From: Fragilaria crotonensis
Lineage: Eukaryota > Bacillariophyta > Fragilariophyceae > Fragilariales > Fragilariaceae
Direction: 5' to 3'
Length of the DNA: 64,000 bases
Assembly: GCA_022925895.1 (NCBI GenBank)
Contig: JAKSYS010000031.1
Coordinates: 124,001 to 188,000, forward strand
Part shown: positions 42,750 to 54,478 of the stretch, piece after piece
How positions within the stretch are numbered: position 1 is the stretch's first letter
Layout: the number at the start of each line of letters is the position of its first letter
Notes under the pieces: model-generated
Seen by the model: only the letters and a program-made list of their open reading frames with translations
Told to the model about the DNA's origin: nothing
Database searches by the model: none
Translations under genes and position numbers: made by a program

Positions 42750-43235
42750 CTAGCTAGTACTACTAGTAAACAAAGCTAGATGACGACATTCAAACAAGAG
42801 GCTGCAGTTTTGGTTGGCATCGTCGTCATCAGAGATGTATTCGTGATCACGGATTGTTTCTGGATGTGTGTGCTGCCTGCGCTTGTTGACGAAGCAAGAA
42901 CCACACCACCAAGTTCCATCTAAACCTCGCTTCGAAGCACAACACACGCCACAGACTATCAAATCGCATTTGCGACAGTGATGGTTGGATGGGTTTGTTC
43001 TACACTCAAGAACACATATCCTCGTCAACGATCATCCTTCTGTCACAGATGGTGACAATGCCATTGTAAAACTCACTGTTGCCGATGAAGTTGATCCTCC
43101 GAGGACAACACAAGGACCACCGCCACTCCTCGGACTGCTACTGCCATCCTCGTCACTAATTCCACTAATGGGCGAGCTCCTGCTGCTGGTCCGAACAACC
43201 TTCTGCTTCTTGGTTTTTTGGTGTTGCTTTGACAT
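42750..43235 (-). pseudogene. Cys-rich zinc-finger gene of the Harbinger element
   Basis: ATG at 43235. A basic and Ser-rich N-terminus is followed in the same frame, after one in-frame TGA (about 43034), by CRTNPSNHHCRKCDLIVCGV, CASKRGLDGTWWCGSC and an acidic tail. The Cys/His spacing resembles a treble-clef (FYVE/PHD-like) finger. Harbinger elements commonly carry a second DNA-binding protein, usually Myb/SANT; a finger of this kind here would be a substitute. It is antisense to and downstream of the transposase remnant. Confidence 0.6.
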
Positions 43236-43861
43236 TCCTTCAAAAACAGGAGTATGACAACGACGATAAGCACAAAGAACGCCATGATTGTTGATCTTAG
43301 AATCAATGGCGTAGAAGATGGCAGCACTAACAAGGGCACAGCATTCTTAGTACTACTAGTACCTTGTTGTTTGTTCATGTTGCCTGCGAGCGATGTCATC
43401 TCTGTTGCCTGCTATTATTCTTGTCGATGGACCGAGACAATGAAGCTCGGGTTTGATAAGTCAAATGGTGTCAATTTGACGGTCACTATGCAATCGCTTG
43501 TATGAGAGATTGATTTGAGCCACAGATAGCTAATAAATATGAATATACTCAAAATGATAAGGAGATGTGATGATCGAGCACAGCGAGATGTATACGCAAA
43601 GATGAGGGCCGATGTCAAATGAGCAAAGCAATCGCATCGATCAAAACATTCTTGTTCACCGAACAAAAATGAATTTTGTTTTCGTTTGCCGCAAGAAGGT
43701 GTTTATGTTATGTTGGTACTCTTGTCACCATAAGGGTCGTATTTTACAATAACAAAGACGATAACACATTTTTGTTTTGATTTTTGTTCACCGTAAGAGA
43801 CGGCCTTAGCAGGTTCTAACTAAACTCCTCTTCCAGGTTCCCTTCTCTGTCTCTCCAGAAC

Positions 43862-43965
43862 CTATGAAACGTCTGCAGTGTGGAGTGTGGAGCATCACTG
43901 CCTCAATTCACGCAGATTTTGATTCTTGGATGCCCTTGCTGTATGAGTTACGTACTTGAGTATAT
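43862..43965. repeat. Segmental duplication copy B, left part
   Basis: Counterpart of 37617-37710. Confidence 0.75.
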
Positions 43966-43970
43966 GGATC

Positions 43971-44124
43971 CGATTAGAATGCAAGGAAATGACGTCAAGC
44001 CGTACCAGTCAGCATGCTCTCCATATGCTACTGTCTTACTGGAGTACTGTATCACCGTAGGTAGTACGTGAAGGTGTCAGTATTATGACGTCATGATTGA
44101 CGTCATTTCCTTGCTTTCTAATCG
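43971..44124. mobile_element. Short inverted-repeat element with TGACGTCA sites
   Basis: 28-bp inverted ends (one mismatch): GATTAGAATGCAAGGAAATG... at 43972 and its complement ending at 44123. 154 bp long. TGACGTCA or close forms occur at about 43990, 44085 and 44098. No clear target duplication. It sits between the two parts of duplication copy B. Confidence 0.65.
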
Positions 44125-44129
44125 AAACC

Positions 44130-44280
44130 GGTACTGCACATTGCACATCAGTATAAGAATAGGAACGCGAATCAGATGGAAAGGCCTTGCGCTTTCCACT
44201 TTCCACGCATGTCCATAGCAATCGGAGTACCACGCACACACGCGCATGAGCGCAGAAGGAAGGGAGGGGTGGGTACGAAT
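44130..44280. repeat. Segmental duplication copy B, right part
   Basis: Counterpart of 39540-39700. Confidence 0.75.
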
Positions 44281-44926
44281 CCTGTGGATTCCCAGAAGTC
44301 GCCTCAGCTGAACTGCAACGTTGAACGATATGGGAGTGCTACAGTGATAGTATACACTACGTGTATGCCGAAATGCCGCAGTAGTACGCGCTTGCAACTG
44401 CTACGCATATACAGTGGTATTGGGCTAAAAACGTAGTAGTTATGACGTTAAATATCCGAGGAGTCTAACGGCTCCCGGATGGTTCACTAAAGCACTGGCC
44501 TGCCCATGTCGTCTGCTGACGCTGCTATACGCAGTGTAGCAGGGTTTGGAGCCACATCGATCGGCGGCAGACAGCCAGAAAAAAGAAAAACAGAAAAAAA
44601 TCAATGTTTGGTTGGGTTGTTGTAATTGGGTTGAGCAAGACAAAGAGACAGGGGGAAGGGACCTTAACCTGTGTTGGTGCGGGTCGTTGTTAGGAGGAAC
44701 TTGTACATACTGTAGTATCAAGGGATCAAAGGTACTACGGATGTACCTATAATTCATGAAACAAATAAAGCAACCATGTAGGGCATAGTATATTCCCCAA
44801 GTAGAAAAAACTCCGTGCTGTCGCCGTGCTAAAATGGAGGATTCCGGCGTCCGGCGTACGACAGTACGTATAAATGGTAAGAAATAGTTTTGTATCGTAC
44901 TAGTACAGTAGAAAACATGCGGCGAG
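44281..44926. other. Intergenic, nothing recognised
   Basis: No gene or repeat of note. It precedes the 3' end of the Crypton-like gene. Confidence 0.4.
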
Positions 44927-46966
44927 CTAAACTCGGAAGTTGGGATTCAGAGTCCCATCCTTCTTATCCCTCTTAAGTCCATTAATGATGTTGGTCACTG
45001 AAGTCTGACCGCCATAGACAGCATAAATCTTGTCAATGGCAGTCTCTGCCGTGTCACCTTGCCGAATCAGTTGTCCCACCAAATCCCACACCACCTTTCG
45101 GCGGTGGTACCGATGCTTTGAGCAACCTCGCTCAGAGTAGGAGAACAGTCTAGCTGCTTTCCTCCCACCGACACCATGATGATACTCTTGCCAGAGGTCG
45201 TGAAGACTTCTGGGCGTCGGCATCAGCGTCGCCATCATTGCGAGGTCGTTCGCAGCAGCTCGTTCGGGTACCTCCGCTGCGCCTTCGTCGTCTCCTCTCC
45301 CCCCACCAGCAGTCCGTCGTCTCGCAGGTTGCAATGCAATTTGCCTCATGCTACCATTCAAAATGCCAAAGCACCGCTCCAGATTCACCTTGATTATGTT
45401 AATCGCTGTTTTGAGCTCCAAGTTGTCTTGTTGTAGTGAGAGTAAACCTGATTGCATTCCCAGCAACTGATTTCGAATTGCCACATTGTTTGTCCCGGGC
45501 ACACCGCCATGTTGTCCAGCAACTCCGTCAACTTCAATTGTCCCAACCATGTCAATAAACACTGCTCCATGATCGCCCGACACTGTCACTGCCATCTTCT
45601 TGATTGGATTAAACTCGGCATCATAGTCAGCACCACGAACATGCTCCCATTCCAAAAGTACATCTCGTTTGAAATCATTCGGAATATACTCGTCAGCAAC
45701 TGGCGAGCAAATCAGCCACAACAAAGCCTTACCAAGTACAAGACAAGCGGAATCAGGGAGTCGCTTCCTGATATTCGGAACGACGTGACTCAGGACAAAT
45801 GTGTTCATCATCGTCGCGTCGAGTGCGGGATCTGACACATAAAAGCAAGGACCACCACCACACAACTTCTCAGCAACCTTTGCGTCTGGGTAAGGAAGTT
45901 CAACGTCATCATACATGTCTGATACTCTACCTGATCCCTTCCATCGGCCTCTGATATCCTTCTCATCCTTGGTCACTCCACATCTTTGCGCGAACGTAGC
46001 GGCATACTTTCGAATACTGTGACTTCCCAGCATGGACACTTCACCTCCTCCCCTTTCGGCACCTTGTTGTTTGCCTCTGAATTCCTCACGCCTGAACAGG
46101 ACAGTAAATGCAGCTTGAATCATTGCCTTAGACTTAAGTCCGCCTTCAGGAACACGTACGTCGTCGCTGATACCAAAAACGTACGGCGAATTCATTGCTG
46201 TCGGATTTAATTTCAGATTCAACTCAAGCCACAAAGCAAGTGAGCAAAGAACACAATACACAGGATTTAGAGAACCAAGCACAATTTGCCACGGTGCATC
46301 TCATTTGTCATCCACATTTTTGGACCAGTTCAACCTTGTTTTCAGAGCGCTCGCAAACGTGTCATGTACTTGAATGTGTTCCAATACTAGTTGCATTGAG
46401 CGAGCGAGTCATCCACCCGAGCTATCAAATGAAATTGAAAGTTTGTCATCGCCAATATACCATACCTTTTCCAGAAAACATCATGTGCATTATCGCTCCT
46501 ACGGCCTGCAGATAGAACATTACGATTCAAAAGGTCATGCATAGCAACAAATTCCTGACCTAACATTGGACGTCGAGTTTGCAAATCCACCCCTTGTTTT
46601 CTCGCCTCCTTCTTCTTGACACGCTTGATGAGGGCATTCACCAGCGCACTGCGGGTAGGGTTTCCTTTACTTCTAGTCATACTCCACGTGTCGCGATTCG
46701 GCATGAAAAACGAAATTGCTTTTTTGTCCATTGCCAACGAGTTTGCTCGTGCCGAAATTGAGTTTGCATCCCCCTGCCGGCTCCGTTGTCCCAAACACCT
46801 TCATATTAAGATACCTTGACACATCACTTGGGGTAATAGCAGCCAACAATTCCATTGCATGCACATGATCATGAGAATACTCACTTCCAACTGCTCGGTT
46901 GTGAACAAACAACATGAATGAAGCAAGAATACATTTGTACTTATTCAGAGTTTTGGTGTCAACCAT
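44927..46966 (-). pseudogene. Crypton-like tyrosine recombinase, decayed
   Basis: Minus strand, start probably ATG at 46966 (MVDTKTLNKYKCILASFMLF). The N-terminal core-binding region continues as KKAISFFMPNRDTWSM and GNPTRSALVNALIKRVKKKE in a second frame, then LARxDD-type IARVDDSLAQ. A third stretch (about 46380-46290) reads RLNWSKNVDDK, an in-frame TGA, then DAPWQIVLGSLNP. The last 1.3 kb is one open frame with the catalytic HSIRK (HxxR), RGRWKG and the candidate Tyr in MYDDVELPYPD, plus a Leu/Gln-rich helix. R-H-R-Y recombinase without terminal repeats fits Crypton DNA transposons. At least two frame changes and one stop; introns might explain some. Confidence 0.72.
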
Positions 46967-47416
46967 GATAAGAACAGTACTCTTGTTTTGTGGGGCGAAT
47001 GTACTACAAACACGTAGAAGAGTACCTCGGGAAAAAAGTTGCATTCGTTCCATATACGAAGGACGTAAGTATACCGTAGGTGCAACAGATGTTGCAGATC
47101 CCAAAATGCTGGTACTATCGTTTGCAGTTGATATGCCCCACGCAAACGCACGAAAAACGTCATCAAGTACCCCTATTACGCAACGTAGTACCAGTTCTAA
47201 TTAATCCGCAAGATCCCTGGATTCCTATTGGATAGTACAACACCGGTTGCATTTCCGAAGTTATACTACAGTACAAGGTACTCGGAGTACTGCAGATTGA
47301 AAACTCCGAATTAACGGTCAATATCTTCTAGTTGAATTTACCGTTGTAGGGTTAATGTCAGTACCTGGGACATGTACAGTACCTGGTACTATGATAGAAA
47401 GTAGTGCGGAGTGGTC
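46967..47416. other. Spacer between two tyrosine-recombinase elements
   Basis: No gene seen. GTAC-rich; TTAACGGTCAA and TTTACCGTTG form a weak inverted pair at about 47313-47345. The border of either element is not visible. Confidence 0.4.
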
Positions 47417-49465
47417 TTAAACGAAATTAGGGATTTCACTGAAATCGTTCGGAGCATCGTTTTGGCGTCGGGAAGTAACCGGCAAGTTGCGGAGGTGCGT
47501 CATAAAAGCGTTACTCTTCCATCGCAGGAGATATTGTATTTCCATCTCACTAAAGCCCTTTGAGTACAGCAATGTACAGGCTCCCAAACGGAGAGAATGA
47601 CTTGACCACAGTAGCAATGTCTTGCGATGCGTAGAGATGTCAAGGTTGTACAGCTTGGAGGCTGCTTGGCGGATGACGAGCTCAATGTCTGTTGATGTGA
47701 TGTTATAAATACACTGGTCCGCTGCGCGATAGACACTGAGCCGGTGTACTGGAGAGGAGCGGGTAAGGCGCTGGTGCCTTGCCAGGATGCTCATGAAATG
47801 GGTCACAAAGCAGAGATTGGGTTTATTGTGGTTACGAGTGAAGAGCTTCCATTCACCATTCTCACCATTCTTTTGTTCTTCGAATCGTAGTTTCACTTTT
47901 TCGACGAGAGCAGGAGTCGTGAGCACTTGGATTAGGGAGAGAGGGCTCGAGTTGGCTGTGAAACATTGCACATCGGCAAGGGTGAATGCGTACGCGTTAC
48001 CAAACCGATTCTTGTGAAAGTCGTTAAGTGAACGGTGGACTGATTGTGTTTGCGCCCATTCGATGCCGCGACAACCGGCGTACAAATTGCAGAGTGTCCA
48101 GTTGGCCATGGCAGCGTTTAAGCAACAATCATCCTCGCAAGCGGCCGCTGTGGCCGCTGTGGCCGCGATGGTCAAGTAGAGGTCGACAGTGAATGGTTCA
48201 CGTCGATTGGGCACAGCCTCCAAACGTTTTTGTTCGGCTAAAACCTGGGCGATCACCGGGGCAAGGGTCGTATCGGCTGTGGACACAAAGCGGGGATCGA
48301 TGGATTGGAATTGCCCCAGAAATGTTGCGACATCGTGCAGATAGCTCGCAATGGTGCTGGCCTTGATAGCGCGAAAGTGAAGGGAAGAGCCTGTTGCAAG
48401 GTGCGTAGCATACAAAGCCAGCTGGAAGTTGGCTCGTGCTTGCGACTGGGCTCCCAACAACCAATCGTCGGTAAGTTTCATATGAAAACAGAACATGAAG
48501 TAGTGGATTCGACGATTTCGAATTGTCCGAGCACCTTTGGGAGTGGCGGGCTTGCCTGCCAATGTGCGGTGGACAGCCTGGACACCAGGCGATATCAGCT
48601 CCTCGTGAAATATCTGTTTGCAGCGCTGGGTGTGAGATACAGTAGCGGTTGGCTCAGGGCGGGAAATGAAGTCAGCAAGATGATTGTTGCTGCCAGCAAT
48701 GTGAGAACAGGCAATGGTGAGGTGGGTACGATCAATCAACTTGGCATAGATGCTCACGAATAACTGTCCACGCTCGGATTTTGCGGAAACTTTGTGTGCC
48801 CAATTACAGCTTGGTGAATTGTCGGAGTGGATGACCAGCTTTGACAACGGTTGGATTAGGGAATTGCTGGGGCCTGTCTGTTCCTCGCGAGTAATAGCTG
48901 CGGCGAGTTGGAGGATCACTACGATGAACTCCAAAATGTTGATATGGACCTGACGTTGTGTGAAGAGTGACCGGGTTCCAGCCGACCACACGACATCAAA
49001 CCAGTATTCAAGCTCGTGAGAATATGCACCTCCCCCCAATCCACATGCGTATCCCACACTAACAAATTGAGCATCCCTTGGGATGATATGGCCCATGCTG
49101 ATCGACCATGGGCGTGAAGTATCTGCCATGTGCTCATGGAAATGGCGGAGTTCAGTGATAACAGCTTCCGAGAGCGTTATAGGTGTTTTGGAATGCCACA
49201 AAAGTGCGGCCATGTTGCGTGCTATAAGTTGGTCAAGGCGTTGGTGCAGATGCTTTGGCAACTGCTGGGAAAAATGGTGAATGCATTGGGTACGCGAATA
49301 GAAGCCTTTGACTTGGTGGAAACGGGTACGAATTGCTCGACGGAGAGCGTTTGCAGCCCGAAGAACATCGCTCGCCCTTTTCTGTTGGCTAGTGATGCGT
49401 TGGCCAACGTCCCATGAAGTTCGGCGGCTTCGACGATCGTACACGTGGTTTTGGTGGTGATCCAA
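47417..49465 (-). CDS. RNase H plus tyrosine recombinase part of the DIRS-like element
   Basis: The best preserved part, 682 codons open. The N-terminal third is a DIRS/bel-type RNase H (ACGLGGGAYSHELEYWFD, ILEFIV, HSDNS). The C-terminal half is a phage-integrase-type recombinase with AGCRGIEWAQTQ (first Arg), HSLRLGA (His-x-x-Arg) and a C-terminal LRWKSNAFMTHL; the catalytic Tyr is not obvious in this last motif. Confidence 0.8.
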   Translation of the reverse strand: MDHHQNHVYDRRSRRTSWDVGQRITSQQKRASDVLRAANALRRAIRTRFHQVKGFYSRTQCIHHFSQQLPKHLHQRLDQLIARNMAALLWHSKTPITLSEAVITELRHFHEHMADTSRPWSISMGHIIPRDAQFVSVGYACGLGGGAYSHELEYWFDVVWSAGTRSLFTQRQVHINILEFIVVILQLAAAITREEQTGPSNSLIQPLSKLVIHSDNSPSCNWAHKVSAKSERGQLFVSIYAKLIDRTHLTIACSHIAGSNNHLADFISRPEPTATVSHTQRCKQIFHEELISPGVQAVHRTLAGKPATPKGARTIRNRRIHYFMFCFHMKLTDDWLLGAQSQARANFQLALYATHLATGSSLHFRAIKASTIASYLHDVATFLGQFQSIDPRFVSTADTTLAPVIAQVLAEQKRLEAVPNRREPFTVDLYLTIAATAATAAACEDDCCLNAAMANWTLCNLYAGCRGIEWAQTQSVHRSLNDFHKNRFGNAYAFTLADVQCFTANSSPLSLIQVLTTPALVEKVKLRFEEQKNGENGEWKLFTRNHNKPNLCFVTHFMSILARHQRLTRSSPVHRLSVYRAADQCIYNITSTDIELVIRQAASKLYNLDISTHRKTLLLWSSHSLRLGACTLLYSKGFSEMEIQYLLRWKSNAFMTHLRNLPVTSRRQNDAPNDFSEIPNFV

Positions 49466-52400
49466 TTGAGGAGGGTAGTTGTTATGGCTGTTCGTTTATC
49501 GTTGGGCAAGGCAAATGTGAGGTCACGGGTGTTAACTTCCCACCCAACCACTCAACGGATATGGGAGTGGGTCAACTCAAACTTGTCCCAAGAGATAGGA
49601 TCAGGAATTCTTCCGTCGGGGTAGCCCACGATTTCGTAAAGCGCAATGATGCTGGCTGCTGCTGCCCGTGGAAGCAATTCTGTTGTGTCTGCATGCAGAT
49701 TATCATCCACGTGGTGGTCGTAAGTGGGTGCACGTCGGTGTCCTTTGGAGTCGAGTACTCCGGTATTCAAAGAGTCGGGAATAGCCCGTACGAATGCCTT
49801 GCGTTCGGTTGCGGTTGCTGGTGGTGCAAAGATAAACGGCGGGAGGAACTGTTAAGCTCGGGTTATGATATCAGGTTTGTGCCACAAGTGCTGCGCTAAT
49901 TGCTGGCGCGCTCGGGCAATCGGTTCCCAATTAGATGGGCTCGAATTGTCTCCAAAGGATAAATCTGTGCTCATACTCAACGTTCCGTTTGAGATTGAAC
50001 TGTGCATTGCAACCAGTTGGGGATTGTATTTGATTCGAGGGAAGGCACATTGTACGTCGTCGTCACCTGTATGACGGTCAGAATCTGGACAAGTAAGGGC
50101 CAGGTTCCACTGCCAGATGCAAAAGTTCAAGAACGATTGTGCAAAGTGGAGCTTTGGTTTGTTGTGTTTGCTCATCCAATCATTGATAGCCATTGCTCCC
50201 GGCCATGGACGAAAGATACTATTTGATAACAAGGGACGAGGTTTTCGGCGATCATGGAGTACGTCCACTAATCCTTGCGGCGAAGCAAAGGTGAGCATTC
50301 AGGGTGAAATGAATTAGGGCGGGATCCATAATGAGTGTGAGACCTCGCCTGCTTTGCTTCACAATGGTACTGGCGAAGACGCTTTGGTTGTTTGACACCG
50401 AATCGTGGTTGCCATACTTGTAGAATGCTTGGAAGTTCTCTTCGGTTGCCTCCCCTTGACACAACGCTGGTGCTCCAACAGTCATGATACGACGAAGGTC
50501 AGTGAAAATGTCCTTCGAGACAATTGTTTGCAATTCATCAAGGATCGCAGCAGGATTGAGATGCGCGTTTACGTGAGGCCCCCCAATCTATCGTACCATC
50601 GATGTGACATCCCCATTGAAGTGAAGGAGACACGCCGAGGTCATGGCCTTCCAATCATCGCTGATGGTAGTGCTGGTCTGATCTCAATCATCTTGAAAGC
50701 CCTGGAGAGGTAGGAAATTGACGCCTCCATATTTTTTCTGCAACATGTGCAACTGTTGTGCACGACGTGATGCTTTTTCGAGTCGTTTGATATCGCAGCA
50801 AGAGAGGAGAAAGCCGCTTTTATACAATGGTAACAATATGTGGCGACAACATTTTTGTGCAAAAAACAAGTGTGAAATGGAGCGAATCCTTACCAAATGG
50901 CTGAGCAAGTTGCTTATTCACGCTCGGTGGCAGAACAAGTGTTGCGAATGTATCAAGGCGTTTCGATGTAAGCGCTCCCGTTGTCCACGTGTCACTGCCC
51001 AACAAGACTTCTGATGAAGGTGCTCCTGAGATATTTGCTGGCGCTGGCTCAGGGGGTTGGGTTGCGGTTCGATTACTTATAGGGCTTACAGTCTGCAGAT
51101 ACTGAGACGTGATTGGGTTAGAGATTTCCATGCTTGTCAAGCTTGTTGATGGTGGATGACACCAGTGCATCTTGTCTTTTGATGTCGCAGTCGTTGGCAA
51201 TCCCGTTGGTGTTATGCGTCCTTCATATGCACTGCGGCAGCATAGCACGGTGAATTGGTTTGGGCGGTTAGGGTGTGGGAATATGGCTCCTGGGTGCGGT
51301 AGCTTTGTTGGGGTTGGAGCGGAATGGACAAGTACAATTTTCCCGGTAGAGTTTGGCCATTGCTGTTTGGGCTTTGGTTTGGTGTCACCACGTGAGGTGG
51401 GTTGCCTTGAGAACACTGGCAAATTCCCCCTCCCGTTTGTTGAAATGGACGGTTGCGAGTGTTGTTGTTTGGCAGGGTGTGCTCGGAGTTACATCTGTGC
51501 TGGCTTCTCGCTTACGGGAGTTCTCTTTCGCTTGCTCCGGTTAGAACAGTTTGTAAATAATAGATGCATCCTTATAAGTGCCCGCTGTCATAGTCAGTAT
51601 GGTACCCGGAAATTTCGGCGAAGCTCTGTTCCTTGATGTTGCGCCATATCAAAGATGAGCGGGGAGATCGCGGTTCCGTTTTTCATCGCGGCTTTGTAAT
51701 TGGTTTTTCGGGCTTCAGAAACAAAACCCGCAATTGTAGATTGGATATCTTGCCCAACATTGAATATGACTTCGCGTATATTGCGGTGCAGGGCAGCCCA
51801 CTGGCGACCTTCATTAGTGCGCAGGATTTGAGCGAATTTCGTGACTTCAATCCATAGGAGTGGAGGGTTAGCACAATCGAATTCGATGATGACGCACATG
51901 ATGGCATAGAAATTGCCAATCATTTTGTAAATATCAGGTAGGGTACCCATGCATCCAGTGTGATAGAGTTCGGTAGCTTTGGCTCCAATCCGACTTCTGT
52001 CTTCTTCAGCTTGCTCTGGTTGGGTAAGTTTGGTTTCACCTTCCTGCCTCGTTTTGTAATTTGCACTCCACGTGCGGGGAGGCGCAAAGTGGTGGATACC
52101 CAAGTTACTCTTGACGCTAACGGGGTTCAGCACGGTGTGCTGGTACTCCCACTGTCCTGTGCGTAACGCAGCGGTAAGTGGTTGATCAAACATACGAGGG
52201 AAGATGTTACTTGCTGATGCGTAACGATCATCCTGGGTACTCAGCTCAGCTGCCATAGATTCGACTGCTTCTTGCATTGCCTTCGTTGCCTTGGAATTCT
52301 TGTTGGCGGTGAGTACAGGAATAAAGAGAGGGTGGATTTTGGCTTTCACAAATGTTTTAGCGGAGACTCCATTGTCCTCGTCTTGAATATCTTGAATTGT

Positions 52401-53492
52401 TGCAAACAAGATGCTGTAGAATCGCATAGCATCTTCGGCCTCGCTCGCCTTCTCACGCTCGATTCCTGTCAAGGTCTTGGACGAAGACTCAGAGATTGCT
52501 TTTGCCAATCCGTCAAGTAAGGCCAAAAGACCGGTAGGATTATGCTGGGCAGTGAGATCAATTGTGTTTGGTGCAAAGTTGTGAGTAGGGACATTGTTTC
52601 CTCGGGGAGGCATAAGATTGAGAATTTTAGTACCGTAGACAATAGTTACTTTGTCTCTGTGATACAGAGGGTCATCTGGTGTCAAAAATGTTACAATTGT
52701 AGTGAAACGCGATGCGAGGTTACGGTTTTCATGGAGAAATTCACCTTTTTCGATGCCCGCGTAGTCGAAGAGAGTATTGGTTGCTTGGATAGAGTAGTTA
52801 TCCAGGTTGCGAATACCATACTACCTCATGGATTCATACCAAATCGCTTCCATACTATTGCTTGCAAAGTTAGCGAGAGAAGGGGTGGAATGAATTGACA
52901 TGGTGGGTTCGGTTTGGATGCGAACGCCGCTGGTAACAGGGTCAACCTTTGGAATTGCAACAAAGCACGTTTCCTTAGTAGCCACATTGAGATTGACCAT
53001 GATGCGATCTGGTCCTGGTGGGATGGGCTCTTGGCCTTTAGGTGGTGGTAGTCCTTCTTTTTCGAGGGGGTCGGTTTCAGACGTGGCGAGGTGGTACTTG
53101 GTGATATCAGGACGAGACTCGCAGATTCTCACGACATCTCCCCGGACATCTTTCATCCTGATTGTAACTGGGCAGAGGAGGTCCATCGAGTCCCCAAGAC
53201 TGCCAGCGAAGACATCCTCGTTGTTGCGTCCCATGGCTAGGAAAGGGCAAGAGAGGGTTGCCAACTTGAAATTGGGATGGATGAAAACAAGTTGTTTGAC
53301 CACGTTTGTATCGCAATGGGTAGCGAGTCTGGTGAGAGGAGCACAGGTCTTGGCAAAGGTAGACACAACTCGAGCTGCGTGAGCTGGGTTGAGTTCGCCA
53401 GCGGTAGCAAAACTGGAGAGTTGAGCAGACGCTGCGGCTTGGAGAGCTAGTTCTCGGACGGATAAGTCCTGGGAGGCGACGATCAACAACAT
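47417..53492 (-). mobile_element. DIRS-like tyrosine-recombinase retroelement, broken
   Basis: Fossil, minus strand. Parts in order: gag-like region (about 51.6-53.5 kb), proline-rich linker (about 50.8-51.4 kb), reverse transcriptase (about 49.2-50.5 kb, with HHVDDNLHAD as the YxDD box and DLSFGDNSSP), RNase H (VIHSDNSP, AGSNNHLADFISRPE) and tyrosine recombinase (SSHSLRLGACTLL, LLRWKSNAF). RT-RNase H-YR order with no DDE integrase defines DIRS-like elements. The ends (split or inverted repeats in this group) were not found. It has several breaks; moderately old. Confidence 0.8.
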
Positions 53493-54256
53493 CTTGGTAG
53501 GTTTGAGATTGAAGGGAAGCGTATCAACAAATTCGACGGATTGTGAGATCTGAGTTTAGTTTACAGCAGTTGGTTTTTGGGATGTGTGTGTGGCTCAGAA
53601 CTCTGTGTTTGAGCTTGAGAGTATTTTTTATTCTTATCTTTTATAATATACCATGTGTGTCTGGACCCGATTGAACAGTAGTTAAATGAATTCGATATTA
53701 TACATGATGTATTTGATTTGTTGTTGTAAGTACTCTACGTTAAGTAGAGGAGAGGGAGTGCATTTAAGATGTGAAATATGATTAGTTTGGCTCCCCATCG
53801 TTGATTAATGATGGTTGTTTAAGAAATATGAATAAGGTGAGAATTATTGATTCGTCAGATGGGGTTTGGATTTATGTGCATGTGTGAACAAATTGTTCCC
53901 GAGGTTGAGCCGCAAAAGAGCAGAATTAATACATAGGCGGGGTGTCAAGTATCCGGTCATTTTCAGACATAAATGCACATATGAGATTCTGTTTTGTCTT
54001 ATCTATAGAGGTTTTGTACTATACACCTTACTGGGTATGTTTTTCTTGGAAATTTAAATTGAACCACGATTACGAGAAATTGTGTTCGGAGTTTGGCAAA
54101 CGACCATGGGATGATTTGACGGGTAACAGAATGATTGTTTCTGCAAGATGCATCTCTTCTCCTCTGTTCTATTAGAACATGTATTGCATACAAAGGGGTA
54201 ATTAAGGATACAATGTAGCGATACTTGTGTTGGCCCATTGCGTGTTGTATTGTGTA

Positions 54257-54478
54257 AATGATGTACCTTTCTGGGTCTCGATCGTAATGGGTATTGCAAT
54301 GATTGATATGTTTTTGTTCGCAGGGAACGGAAATATAAGGAATGGTCGAATGATGTACCTTTTTGGTCTCGATCATTGCCAAAGAGATAAATATGAAATC
54401 GGGCGCGCTAGAGTAGCCACGAGAAAGGCAGAATCGTGCTTAGTGTAACAAAAATGTTGTACCTCTCTGGGTCTCGAA
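54257..54478. repeat. Three-copy motif GATGTACCTTTCTGGGTCTC
   Basis: Copies begin at about 54257, 54349 and 54452, each about 27 bp (AATGATGTACC...TCTCGA), separated by 92-103 bp. They lie upstream of the DIRS-like gag region on its strand and could be part of its terminal repeat structure. Confidence 0.65.

Larger units (their letters stand above)
41828..43805. mobile_element. PIF/Harbinger DNA transposon
   Basis: Imperfect TIRs: GGCCATTCCTTATGGTG at 41828 against GGCCGTCTCTTACGGTG read inward from 43805, both running into ACAAAAA-rich sequence. The flanks are the TTA duplication at 41825-41827 and 43806-43808, as in Harbinger. It carries a plus-strand DDE transposase remnant and a minus-strand Cys-rich gene, so it derives from a two-gene autonomous element. 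Confidence 0.85.
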
